This document shows, piece by piece, positions 47,361-55,951 of a DNA stretch of 64,000 nt. A program made the position numbers and the translations under genes. Source of the DNA: Frankia sp. QA3 (GTDB taxonomy: Bacteria > Actinomycetota > Actinomycetes > Frankiales > Frankiaceae); NCBI RefSeq assembly GCF_000262465.1, contig NZ_CM001489.1, forward strand, positions 4,213,751 to 4,277,750, given 5' to 3'. The notes beneath the pieces were generated by a model that searched no databases, had not been told where the DNA came from, and saw only the letters and a list, made by a program, of their open reading frames with translations. How positions within the stretch are numbered: position 1 is the first letter of the stretch; each line of letters begins with the position of its first letter.

Positions 47361-47490
47361 ACTACCGGGCGGAACGTGGGGGTATGGAGGTGACGCAGGG
47401 CGCCGAAACCGGGCGGTCCGAGTGTCGTCCGGCGGGTCGAACACATCCTGCCGGTGAGAAGTGGTTCGACACTTCGTAGGATCAGTCTTC

Positions 47491-48303
47491 GTGGGTAAGA
47501 AGAGCGCCGAGCGCAACGTCAGGCTCGAACAGTTGCGCCGCGAGCAGAAGCGCAAGGAACGTCGTCGCGCGCTGCTCATCTACGGCACGTCCGGGTTCGT
47601 CGTGGTGCTGCTCCTGGTCGGGATCATCATCTACAGCGTCGCCGACACCCACTCGAAGAACAAGACTCGCAAGGTCGGCTACGTGACGGCGGCGTCCGCG
47701 GCCGCGGCCGCGGCCGGCTGCACCGGCACCGTGAACGACGCCTCCCAGGGCTCCGCACACGTCGGCACGACGGTGAACTACAAGGCCTCGCCGCCGTCCT
47801 CGGGCAGCCACAACCCCGACCCGCTGCCCGACGGCATCCCGTTCTACAACCCGGCGTCAGGCATCTCGGTCGAACGCGCCGTCCACAGCCTCGAACACGG
47901 CTTCGTCGTCGGGTGGTACGACAAGAGCCTGCCGGCCGCCCAGGTCGAGAAGCTGCGGTCGCTGGCCGCCAACGCCGGTCCGCGGTTCATCGGCGTCCCC
48001 TGGACCCGGTCCGCGTTCCCGGACGGCAAGCACTTCGTGCTGACCGCCTGGGACCGCACCCAGCGGTGCACCACCGTCTCCGAGGACGTCATCACCGACT
48101 TCGTCGACAAGTACGCCAACCCGGATCCGGCCGGGGCCACCTGGGACTCGCCGACCGCGCCCGAGACGAACGCGCAGGGCGGCACCCTCGACGTGTCGGC
48201 CGACGGCCCGCTGACGGCCCAGGGCGGCGCGTCCGCCGCCACGCCCACGCCGGGCGCGGGCACCATGTCGCTGTCCCCCACCAGCCCGACGCCCGCACCC
48301 TGA
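47491..48303 (+). CDS. DUF3105 domain-containing membrane-anchored protein
   Basis: GTG 47491 (270 residues) is preferred over GTG 47461, since TAGGAT sits as a -10 element eight bases before it. A basic, charged N-terminus (RREQKRKERRRAL) precedes one membrane segment at about residues 30-50 (YGTSGFVVVLLLVGIIIYSV). The extracytoplasmic DUF3105 domain follows, with YKASPPSSGSHNPDPLPDG, ERAVHSLEHGFVVGWYD and FVLTAWDRTQRC; the conserved HSLEHG histidines suggest metal binding. The C-terminus is Pro/Thr-rich. Its last codons and stop are tandemly repeated downstream. The function is unknown. Confidence 0.88.
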   Translation: MGKKSAERNVRLEQLRREQKRKERRRALLIYGTSGFVVVLLLVGIIIYSVADTHSKNKTRKVGYVTAASAAAAAAGCTGTVNDASQGSAHVGTTVNYKASPPSSGSHNPDPLPDGIPFYNPASGISVERAVHSLEHGFVVGWYDKSLPAAQVEKLRSLAANAGPRFIGVPWTRSAFPDGKHFVLTAWDRTQRCTTVSEDVITDFVDKYANPDPAGATWDSPTAPETNAQGGTLDVSADGPLTAQGGASAATPTPGAGTMSLSPTSPTPAP

Positions 48304-48357
48304 CCGACGCCCGCACCCTGACCGACGCCCGCACCCTGACCGACGCCCGCACCCTGG
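48286..48357 (+). repeat. 18-bp tandem repeat carrying the stop codon of the DUF3105 gene
   Basis: The unit CCGACGCCCGCACCCTGA encodes PTPAP-stop. Copy one is the real gene end (48286-48303); two exact copies follow and a fourth ends TGG in place of TGA. Every unit is in the gene's frame. Confidence 0.95.
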
Positions 48358-48382
48358 CGGAAGGGTCGGGCGACGGAAGGGC

Positions 48383-49588
48383 TCAGGCTGCGGAGCCGGT
48401 GCGGATCGGCATCAGGAGGTAGCGGAAGGCGCCCTCGTCGACGGGAGGCCCACCGGGTTCGCGCACCCCGCCGCTGTCCTTGCCGGTGAGCACGGCCGGG
48501 CGGGCGGTGGCCTCGGCCGGGTCGGCGGCCACGAACCCGATGGTCGCCTCGTCGTCCTCCACGGCGCCGAGCCCGTCCAGCAGGTATGAGGGGTTGAACA
48601 GCACGGACAGCTCGGGCCCGGAGTACTCGACGGGGATCGTCTCGCTGGCCTGGGCCCCGCCGCCGTCCCCCGCCTCCGCGACGACCTGGTCCTGGGTGAA
48701 GGTGAAGCGCAGCGGCGCGGTCCGGGTGGCGACCACGGCCACCCGGCGGACCGCGGCGGCGAGCACGGCGGTCTGCGCGGTGACCGTGTACGCCGCCGTC
48801 TCGGGCAGGAGCTTGCGGTAGTTGGGGAACGTGCCGTCGATGAGCCGCACGATGGTCTGCCGGCCGGCTGCGGCCAGGCCCAGCCGGGCGCCCGCCGGAT
48901 CGGCGAGGTCGAGCCCGATCACGATCCGGGAGGCCGAGGTGGGCGTGCGGGCCATCTCGGCGAGCACCTTGGCCGGCACGTGCGCCAGGGCCCACGGATC
49001 ATCGACGGTCGGCTGCCAGGGGATGCCGCGCACCGCCAGCCGGTAGCGGTCGGTGGCCGCGAGGATCAGGCCCCGCCCGGAGATCTCCAGCCGGACCGTG
49101 GTCAGCACCGGCACCGTCTCGTCCCGCCCGGCCGCCGGGGCGACCTGGCCGACCGCCGCGGCGAACCCGAGGGTGTCCACCTCGCCGATGGGGGCGGGAA
49201 AGCGCGGCAGCTCGGGATAGTCGGCGGGGTCCATCAGCGGGACGGTGAAGCGCACGCTGCCGCAGCGCAGCACCAGCCGGTCGCCGTCGATGGCGACCTC
49301 GACCGTCGTCGCCGGCAAACTGTGCACGATGTCCGCCAGCAGCCGGCCGGGCACCAGGGCCCGGCCCGGCTCCTCGACCGCCGCCGCCACCGGCGCCCGC
49401 ACGGCCACCTCGGTGTCGAAGGCGCAGACCAGCAGGCCGGCGCCCGGCTGCGGGCCGGCCGCCGGCGCCGCCGCCTCGAGCAGCAGGCCCGTCAGCACGT
49501 TCGGGGTCAGACCCGGCCGGCTCGGGAGATGCCGGGCGGCCCAGCCGGTCGCGTCGGCGAACACGTCGCGTTCCACGCTGAACCTCAT
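48383..49588 (-). CDS. DNA polymerase III beta-clamp (DnaN) homologue
   Basis: This 401-residue protein has the three-domain clamp architecture: MRFSVERDVFADATGWAARHL at the start, GALVPGRLLADIVHSLP-type helix, FTVPLMDPADYPELPRFP, ILAATDRYRLAVRGIPW, VRLIDGTFPNYRKLLP and a FNPSYLLDGLGAV helix with the C-terminal YLLMPIRT. These match DnaN domain by domain. No dnaA, recF or gyrB gene lies nearby, so this is probably a second clamp rather than the replication-origin copy. The Gly/Pro-rich insert before the last strand (TGKDSGGVREPGGPPVDEG) lengthens the C-terminal domain. A role in repair or a specialised polymerase is possible but not shown. Confidence 0.9.
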   Translation of the reverse strand: MRFSVERDVFADATGWAARHLPSRPGLTPNVLTGLLLEAAAPAAGPQPGAGLLVCAFDTEVAVRAPVAAAVEEPGRALVPGRLLADIVHSLPATTVEVAIDGDRLVLRCGSVRFTVPLMDPADYPELPRFPAPIGEVDTLGFAAAVGQVAPAAGRDETVPVLTTVRLEISGRGLILAATDRYRLAVRGIPWQPTVDDPWALAHVPAKVLAEMARTPTSASRIVIGLDLADPAGARLGLAAAGRQTIVRLIDGTFPNYRKLLPETAAYTVTAQTAVLAAAVRRVAVVATRTAPLRFTFTQDQVVAEAGDGGGAQASETIPVEYSGPELSVLFNPSYLLDGLGAVEDDEATIGFVAADPAEATARPAVLTGKDSGGVREPGGPPVDEGAFRYLLMPIRTGSAA

Positions 49589-49628
49589 GGGGCCGATTGT
49601 CCCCGCCCTCGGCCGGAAATCGTTGCAT

Positions 49629-52271
49629 TCACCGATCGGTGTTCGCCTTCGCCCGGCCGGCGCCGCGCGGGACGCCTGCCGTCCGGTCGGTGGCGCCCGG
49701 GGCGGCCACCGTCCAGCTCATCTGCAGGGACAGCCGACCATCGTCGCCGTCGGCGCTGACCGTCACGGCCGTAGCGCCCGGCTGGGGCGCGCCGCCCGCG
49801 CCGCCCGGGACGCCCGGGACGCCCGGGACGGTGATCGCGCGCGCCCAGTCCGGCGGGATCGCGGAGCCCGCCGCGGTGAGGGTGAGGCTGCCTCCGGTGG
49901 CGTCGCAGATCAGGGTGAGCAGCGCCCGGCGGCCCGGGATCGCCCGTAGCACCCGCGGCAGCAGCACCTCGAGCCGGGCGCGCACGGGCGCCGGGGCTGC
50001 CCGCAGATCCCCGGAGACCTGGGCGTCGATGCGCACGCCGTGCGACTCCGCGTCGAACAGCGCCGGTGCGAGGTCGCCGAGAGCGGCCGCGTGACTGGCG
50101 ACGAGGGTGCGGCGGATCATCGCGGCGAACCGTCGGCACCGCTGGCGCACCGCCGGGTCACGCGGGTCGAGCAGGCCGTCGCGCACCGCCGCGAGCAGCG
50201 GCAGCACCGCACGCTCGATCATGCCGAGCGCCCGGGCCCGATCCATCCGGATCCGGACCTCGGCCTCCCGCCCGGCCGCGAGGTGGGCCTCCTGCCCGAT
50301 GGCCCAGGCCGCCGCGTCCGCGGAGCGGCGCAGCACCGGACCACCCATCGCCGCCATGATCTGCAACGCGACCATGGCGTTGAGCACCGACAGGAGCTGG
50401 GCGAACGGCAACGGCCCCGCCGCGGCGCCGAATGCCGCGACGCCGGCGAGCGTGACGGCCGCGCAGCCCAGGGCGGCGATCCACTCGACCGGCGGCCGGG
50501 ACACCGTGACCTGCATGAGCAGCAGCGGCAGCACCAACACCGGCCAGGCCGCGACCCGGCTCGCCCCCGGATCCGCGGTGCCGACCAGCGCGGCGGTGGC
50601 GACCGTCACCGCGAGCCCGCACGCCACCAGGCCGAGGGCCTCGACCCGGGTGGCCGGGCGGCGGCGCACCCGCCGGGTCACCACGACGACCGCGGCGCCG
50701 AGCAGGAACCACAGCCCGATGGCGGCCGGGGACGTGCGCAGCCCGCCGGGCAGCACGATCAGCACCGGCCCGGTGAACGGGTACCAGATCACGGCGGCCG
50801 TCGCCACCGCGCGGCGCAGGCTCGCCGTGTAGGCGCGGCGCAGCTCCTCGGCGGACGGCTGGCCCGGTCCCGGCTCGCGGGCGCGGGTTGGCCTCCGGAC
50901 GGGCAACGCACGGGGCAGCCGGGCGAACACGGCCCGGCGGGCGGCGGCCGACCGGGACGATCCGGGCGGCTCGCCTGCGGCGTCCGGCTCGGCGGGCGCG
51001 ATCCGCGCCCAGGTCAGCAGCACACGGGTGCCGCGGCCGGGGGCGGCGGCCAGCCGGACGCGGCCGCCGACCTCCGCGAGCCGGGCCTGGACCGAGCGGC
51101 TCAGCCCGAGCCGGTCGGCAGGGACGGCGGCCGGGTCGAAACCCCGCCCCTCGTCGCGCACCATCACCCCGACCGCCGTCGGCGTGTGGTGCACCGTCAC
51201 CCACGCCTGGCCGGTGCCGGCGTGCCGGCGGACGTTGGACAGCAGCTCGGCGGTCGCGGCGGCCAGCGCGGCAGCCACCTCGGGGGGCAGGTCCTGCCCG
51301 TTCCCGGTGCCCGGGAGGGGCGAACCGGGCATGCCGACGGTGCCGGTCCGGCCAAGCCGCACCCGCAGCCCGCGCAGCCGGGCGGCGTCGGCGACGGCGT
51401 CGAGTCGAGCGTCGAGGCTGCGCGTGCCCCCGCCGGCTGGGCCAGCGAGCAGACCCCGGACCGCGGTGATGGCCTCCTCGGCCTGGGTCCGGGCGAGCCG
51501 CACGTCGTCGCCACCGCCCCAGGCGATGCCGGCGAGCGTGTTGAGCACCGTGTCGTGCAGGACGCGTTCACGCTCCCGCTCCGCGCGGGCACGGGCCGCG
51601 GCGATCGTCTCGGCCCGCTGATGGTTCGCCGCCGCCCGCAGCCGGTCGTCGGCCCCGCCCGCGGTCGCCCGCAGCCGCCCCACCCCGAACCGGACGAGCA
51701 GGGACAGGAAGGCGACGAGCAGGATGGCGACGGCGACCCGGCGGTGCGACCCACCGGGGTCCGACGCCGCGCGCGCCGCGGCGGACGCCGTCCAGCCCGT
51801 GCCGGTGGGCACGGCCGCGGCGAGCCGGCCGGCCACGCCCACCCCGCCGGCCAGGGCGGCGCACAGGGTGACCAGCGCGCCGGCGAACACTCGCCGGCTG
51901 GTCATCGCGCCCGCGACCAGGGCGGCATGGGCGCAGCCGAGGTAGACCCAGGTCCCCGCACCGCCTACGGACACCGCGGGCACGACGGCGCCGGCGGCGA
52001 GCGCCCCGGCCACGCCGACGCCGACGTTGGCGAGGACGAGCCCGGTGCCGAGCCCGCGGCGCAGGGTCAGCGCCACGTAGCCGAGCCCCCACGCCTGCAT
52101 CAGGAGCGCGGCGGCGAGACCCACCGGATGCCGGCCGTACCAGGACCACCAGACCGCCAGGTACAGCGCCGTGGTGATCAGGCCCAGCACCCGCAGCGCG
52201 GCGAAGGTACGCACGACGACGGCGGTGAGCGCGTCGGATGCGCTGAGCGAGGCGCTGACCGGCACGGACAT
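49629..52271 (-). CDS. Tandem-membrane sensor histidine kinase, second half degenerate
   Basis: This 880-residue protein starts at ATG 52271. Residues 20-185 form about six membrane segments. Then comes an LHDTVLNTLAG H-box with His239 (HisKA_3/NarX-like) and an ATPase domain with AELLSNVRRHAG, VMVRDEGRGFDPAAV and GRGTRVLLTW. A second block of membrane segments (about 490-650) is followed by another dimerisation-like helix (ALGMIERAVLPLLAAVRDGLL) and a fold without any His or nucleotide boxes. It looks like a duplicated kinase whose second copy has lost catalysis and become a sensor or regulatory module. No response regulator is adjacent. The stimulus is unknown. Confidence 0.8.
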   Translation of the reverse strand: MSVPVSASLSASDALTAVVVRTFAALRVLGLITTALYLAVWWSWYGRHPVGLAAALLMQAWGLGYVALTLRRGLGTGLVLANVGVGVAGALAAGAVVPAVSVGGAGTWVYLGCAHAALVAGAMTSRRVFAGALVTLCAALAGGVGVAGRLAAAVPTGTGWTASAAARAASDPGGSHRRVAVAILLVAFLSLLVRFGVGRLRATAGGADDRLRAAANHQRAETIAAARARAERERERVLHDTVLNTLAGIAWGGGDDVRLARTQAEEAITAVRGLLAGPAGGGTRSLDARLDAVADAARLRGLRVRLGRTGTVGMPGSPLPGTGNGQDLPPEVAAALAAATAELLSNVRRHAGTGQAWVTVHHTPTAVGVMVRDEGRGFDPAAVPADRLGLSRSVQARLAEVGGRVRLAAAPGRGTRVLLTWARIAPAEPDAAGEPPGSSRSAAARRAVFARLPRALPVRRPTRAREPGPGQPSAEELRRAYTASLRRAVATAAVIWYPFTGPVLIVLPGGLRTSPAAIGLWFLLGAAVVVVTRRVRRRPATRVEALGLVACGLAVTVATAALVGTADPGASRVAAWPVLVLPLLLMQVTVSRPPVEWIAALGCAAVTLAGVAAFGAAAGPLPFAQLLSVLNAMVALQIMAAMGGPVLRRSADAAAWAIGQEAHLAAGREAEVRIRMDRARALGMIERAVLPLLAAVRDGLLDPRDPAVRQRCRRFAAMIRRTLVASHAAALGDLAPALFDAESHGVRIDAQVSGDLRAAPAPVRARLEVLLPRVLRAIPGRRALLTLICDATGGSLTLTAAGSAIPPDWARAITVPGVPGVPGGAGGAPQPGATAVTVSADGDDGRLSLQMSWTVAAPGATDRTAGVPRGAGRAKANTDR

Positions 52272-52338
52272 CAGTCTGGCCCGTCGGATCAGGGCACATC
52301 CGACGATCGGCCGCAATGGTGGGTCGGGATCGCCCAGG

Positions 52339-53412
52339 TCAGGTGCGGTCGGAGCTGAAACGCACCGCGCCGGCGGTGAGGACCGCGCCGGGGAACACCC
52401 GTGCCCCGGCCCGCAGCTCGTTGCCCCGCTCGATGACGGCGCCGTCGCCGACGACCACGCCGTCGAGCACGACGCCGGGGCCGATCACGGCATCGCGACC
52501 GATCACGCTGTCCCGCACGGTGGCGCCGGCCGCTACGACCGCCCCATCGAAGAGCACGGCGCCGTCGACCGCGGCGCCCGCGCCGACCTGGGCGCGCGCT
52601 CCCACGGTGGCGCCGCCGCCGATCTTGGCGTCGGCGGCCACGGCTGCGCCGGCCAGGACCAGGCAGTCCCCGACCGGTCCGGGCAGCGCCGAGGAGACCA
52701 TCCGGCCGGTCACCAGGTCGCGGCTGCCCTGGACGAACGCCGCCGGCGTGCCGAGGTCGAGCCAGTAGGTGCTGTCCGGGTAGCCCATCACCGGCGTGCC
52801 GGCGGCCAGCAGACCGGGGAAGGTCTCCCGCTCGACCGAGACCGGCCGACCCACGGCGATGGTGTCGATCACCGAACGGCGGAACACGTAGCAGCCGGCG
52901 TTGATCAGGTTGGTGGGTGGATCGGGCGTCTTCTCCAGGAACTCGGTGACGCGACCGTCCGCGTCCACCGGCACCACGCCGAAGGCCCGCGGATCGGACA
53001 CCTCGGTCAGGTGCAGGGTGACCGCCGCGTCCGCCACGGTGTGCCGGCGGATCAGCGCCTGGATGTCCAGGCCGGACAGGATGTCACCGTTGAAGATCAC
53101 AACCGGGTCGTCCGGGCCGGCGCGCAGCCGCCCCACGACGTTGCGGATGGCGCCGCCCGTGCCCAGCGGCTCCGTCTCGGTCACGTACTCCAGCTCGAGG
53201 CCGTGGGCGGACCCGTCCCCGAAGTACTCCTCGAAGACCTCCGCCCGGTAGGAGGTGGCGAGCACCACTCGGTCGATCCCGGCGTCGCGCGCCCGGGCCA
53301 GCATGTGCGCGGTGACCGGCACCCCTGCGACCGGCAACATCGGCTTGGGGGCCGACATCGTGAGTGGTCGTAGACGGGTCCCCTGACCGCCGACAAGCAT
53401 CACTGCGTCCAT
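52339..53412 (-). CDS. manC: Mannose-1-phosphate guanylyltransferase (NDP-sugar pyrophosphorylase)
   Basis: This 357-residue enzyme has the nucleotide-binding signature LVGGQGTRLRPLTMSAPKPM at residues 6-25, VVIFNGDILSGLD with the metal-binding Asp, PDSTYWLDLGTP, and a C-terminal left-handed beta-helix of hexapeptide-like repeats (AAVAADAKIGGGATVGARAQ). It makes GDP-mannose (or, in close relatives, an NDP-hexose) from mannose-1-P. The M. tuberculosis homologue at the same locus is Rv3264c, upstream of wbbL1 as here. Sugar specificity is assigned by context and family. Confidence 0.88.
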   Translation of the reverse strand: MDAVMLVGGQGTRLRPLTMSAPKPMLPVAGVPVTAHMLARARDAGIDRVVLATSYRAEVFEEYFGDGSAHGLELEYVTETEPLGTGGAIRNVVGRLRAGPDDPVVIFNGDILSGLDIQALIRRHTVADAAVTLHLTEVSDPRAFGVVPVDADGRVTEFLEKTPDPPTNLINAGCYVFRRSVIDTIAVGRPVSVERETFPGLLAAGTPVMGYPDSTYWLDLGTPAAFVQGSRDLVTGRMVSSALPGPVGDCLVLAGAAVAADAKIGGGATVGARAQVGAGAAVDGAVLFDGAVVAAGATVRDSVIGRDAVIGPGVVLDGVVVGDGAVIERGNELRAGARVFPGAVLTAGAVRFSSDRT

Positions 53413-53550
53413 GGAGAGTCAGTGTCGCAGGGCATGGGGTAGCCCTTGGAGACGGATGGGCAGCGGGACCACTACCCGAACGTGCCGCCATGAGGCAGAT
53501 ACTTTCTGTTTACCGAGCGGTCACCCCACGCGCTCGACCGCCGCCGGGGC

Positions 53551-54492
53551 TCAGCCACCGGGGGTGGTCCCACGGGCGGTGAGCAGCTCCGCGGGCCGGG
53601 TCGCCCTGGCCCCGGCGCTGTCCTTGGCGAAGGCGAGGGCGAGCAGCAGCCGGGCGCCGAGGCCGACGCCGAGCAGCAGCCGCAGGGGGGCGCGCGCCGG
53701 CCCCGGGTACTGCCGGGACAGGTAGCGGAACATGCTGCGGTGGTGGGCCACCACCATCCGCCGGGACGACCGCTTCGTCGAGTGCCCGCCGAGATGCTCG
53801 ACGACCGCGGTAGGCACGTACACCGACTGCCAGGACGCCGCCCCGATCCGCCGGCCCAGGTCGACGTCCTCCATGAACATGAAGTAGGACTCGTCGAAGC
53901 CGCCGACCGCCTCGAATGCCTCACGGCGCAGCAGCTGGCAGGAACCGGACAGCCAGCCGGCGGTCATCTCCCGCGGGGCGCCCCGCTCCCGCCGGTAGGA
54001 GGCGGTCCACGGGTTCGTCGGCCAGCACCAGCCGAACAGCGCATGGCCGATCCCCCGCCCCAACGACGGCAGATCGCGGGCCGACGGGTAGAGGGCACCG
54101 TCCGGGTTGGTGATCCCGGGGCCGAAGGCGCCCCCGCCGGGCCAGCGCTGCGCCGCGGCGATCAGCTCGTCCAGCGCGCCCGGGTTGAACGAGATGTCGG
54201 CGTTGGAGATCACCAGCCAGGGCGCGGCGGCGCCGGCGGCACCCCGGTTGACGGCACTGCCGTAACCGAGGTTGCGGCCCGGGCGCAGCAGCCGCGCCTC
54301 GGGGCGCTCCCCCGCCGCGCGGGTGCCCGCGTCGAGCTTCGGGGAGTTGTCGACGACGACGACCTCGTACGCACGGGTCGTCGCCTTGGCCAGGGAGTCG
54401 AGGAAGGGTCCGATGATCTCCCCGGACCGGAAGGTCACGACGACGACCCGAATCTCCGGCTCCACATCCATATCCTCGCCCGCCCGTCTCAC
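53551..54492 (-). CDS. GT2 glycosyltransferase, WbbL-like rhamnosyltransferase
   Basis: This 313-residue enzyme has the GT-A fold start IRVVVVTFRSGEIIGPFLDS, YEVVVVDNSPKLDAG, ARLLRPGRNLGYGSAVNRG and LVISNADISFNPGALDEL, and GWLSGSCQLLRREAFEAVGGFDE then FMEDVDLGRRI. This is the pattern of the dTDP-rhamnose transferases that add rhamnose to decaprenyl-PP-GlcNAc, the linker between peptidoglycan and arabinogalactan. The start is GTG 54492 or, with a poor spacer, ATG 54471. It sits directly after manC as wbbL does in mycobacteria. The donor is inferred from that likeness; rmlD is not adjacent. Confidence 0.82.
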   Translation of the reverse strand: MRRAGEDMDVEPEIRVVVVTFRSGEIIGPFLDSLAKATTRAYEVVVVDNSPKLDAGTRAAGERPEARLLRPGRNLGYGSAVNRGAAGAAAPWLVISNADISFNPGALDELIAAAQRWPGGGAFGPGITNPDGALYPSARDLPSLGRGIGHALFGWCWPTNPWTASYRRERGAPREMTAGWLSGSCQLLRREAFEAVGGFDESYFMFMEDVDLGRRIGAASWQSVYVPTAVVEHLGGHSTKRSSRRMVVAHHRSMFRYLSRQYPGPARAPLRLLLGVGLGARLLLALAFAKDSAGARATRPAELLTARGTTPGG

Positions 54493-54738
54493 CGGCCCGC
54501 CCGCCTCGCCGGCCCGCCCGCCATCCGTCCGACCGGCACGGCCCGCGCCACCGTGGTGACGGCGAGCGGCATCCGTGCCGAGGAGACCGTAGCGCGCCCT
54601 TTGCGGCGGTCCTCGCCCCGGGGCCGGCCGCCCGCGCCGAGGGGATCACGGCAGGCGGTATCAGCGGGCAGGCTCACGCACACCGACCGCCGTGGGTCGG
54701 CTAGTCGGTGCGCTGGAGCTGGCCCGCCTGTCGGGCGC

Positions 54739-55920
54739 TCAGCGCTCGGCGACGGCCCGCGCGTAGCTCGCCAGGTGGGCCTCGGCACTCGCCGCCCAGG
54801 TGAACTCCCTGGCCCGGGCGAGGCCCGCCTGCCCGAGCTGGCTGCGCCGCTCGGCGTCGTCGAGCAGGGCGCCCATCTCGCGGGCGATGGAGTCCGCGTC
54901 CGGCTGGGTATAGGCGACGGCGTCCCCGCCGACCTCCGGCAACGACAGCCGCGGGGTGGTCAGCACCGGCGCGCCGCAGGCCATCGCCTCCAGCACCGGC
55001 AGCCCGAAGCCCTCGCCGTGCGAGGGGTAGGCCACCAGCGACGACCCGCCCAGGTACCCCGGCAGGTCGGAGAAGCGCAGGTAACCGGGCCGAATCACCC
55101 GCAGATGGCTGGGCACCGAGGCGACCGCGGCGTCGACGTCGTCGTCCCAGCCCGAGCCGCCGGCCAGCACGAGGGCCGGCGGCTCGTCCCGCCAGTGCAC
55201 CGCCTCGGCCCAGCCGCGGATCAGGTTCGGGACGTTCTTGCGCGGCTCCAGCATCCCGAGGAAGGCCACGTAGCGCGCGTCGCCCAGGCCGAGGCGGCGG
55301 CGCACCCGCAGTTTGTCCTCCTCGGTCGGCGGGTGGAACGTCGACGTGTCGACGCCGTGGTAAGCGACGTCGGTGGTCGTCGACTCCCCGTCGAGCACGC
55401 GAACGAGCTCGTCACGGGTCGCCTTCGACGGGACGATGATCCGGGCGGCGCGGCGCACCGCGGTGCGCATCGCCGAGCGGAAGAACGTCCCCTTCACCGC
55501 CGTGTGCATGTCCGGCTCGGTGAAGAAGGTGACGTCATGAATGGTCACGCATACGGGCTGCTGCGCCCGTAGCGGCATCGTGTAGTGCGGTGAATGGATG
55601 ACATCGGCATTCACCTGCTCCGCGACCAGTGGCAGCCCGGTCTGCTCCCACGCCAGCCGAGCGGGCCGGTGGGCGATGGCCGCCGGCCCGGACAGAACGG
55701 TGGCATGTGGAGCCATCCGGCTGTAGCGTTCCTCGTCCGACCGTTGGCAGACCAGCGCCATGTCCGCACCGGCCGCGCCCAGCGCCGCGACCAGCCCGTC
55801 GACATAACGCCCTACGCCACCACGGTCGGCCGGGACCGAAGTCGCGTCGACGAGCACCCGGGGTCCCACGGCGCTCCTTCCCTGACGCGCCACCCTGGCA
55901 GGGGTGGCCGCTTGCTTCAC
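54739..55920 (-). CDS. GT4-family glycosyltransferase
   Basis: This 393-residue protein has the two-domain GT-B fold. The N-terminal part has RGGVGRYVDGLVAALG and DVIHSPHYTMPL; the C-terminal part has FLGMLEPRKNVPNLIRGW, SSLVAYPSHGEGFGLPVLEAMACGAPVLTTP with the EX7E motif for NDP-sugar binding. Typical donors are GDP-mannose or UDP-sugars. It precedes a second GT4 gene with a 31-base gap on the same strand. The product probably belongs to a surface polysaccharide built by this cluster. Confidence 0.88.
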   Translation of the reverse strand: MKQAATPARVARQGRSAVGPRVLVDATSVPADRGGVGRYVDGLVAALGAAGADMALVCQRSDEERYSRMAPHATVLSGPAAIAHRPARLAWEQTGLPLVAEQVNADVIHSPHYTMPLRAQQPVCVTIHDVTFFTEPDMHTAVKGTFFRSAMRTAVRRAARIIVPSKATRDELVRVLDGESTTTDVAYHGVDTSTFHPPTEEDKLRVRRRLGLGDARYVAFLGMLEPRKNVPNLIRGWAEAVHWRDEPPALVLAGGSGWDDDVDAAVASVPSHLRVIRPGYLRFSDLPGYLGGSSLVAYPSHGEGFGLPVLEAMACGAPVLTTPRLSLPEVGGDAVAYTQPDADSIAREMGALLDDAERRSQLGQAGLARAREFTWAASAEAHLASYARAVAER

Positions 55921-55951
55921 GGTGACCGCTTGCTACTCAACGGGGGCAACA

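Noticed and set aside
47284..47440. tRNA-like stretch after fbiB
   Set aside because: A GTAGC segment and a GGTCGAAC segment are present but no cloverleaf with a proper T-arm can be drawn.
48286..48357. Possible CRISPR-like array
   Set aside because: Units of 18 bases abut with no spacers; they are tandem copies of a gene end. The same applies to 61827-61972.
50040..52358. 772-codon open frame on the plus strand
   Set aside because: Antisense to the tandem kinase, which has clear H, N and G boxes; no domain in this frame.
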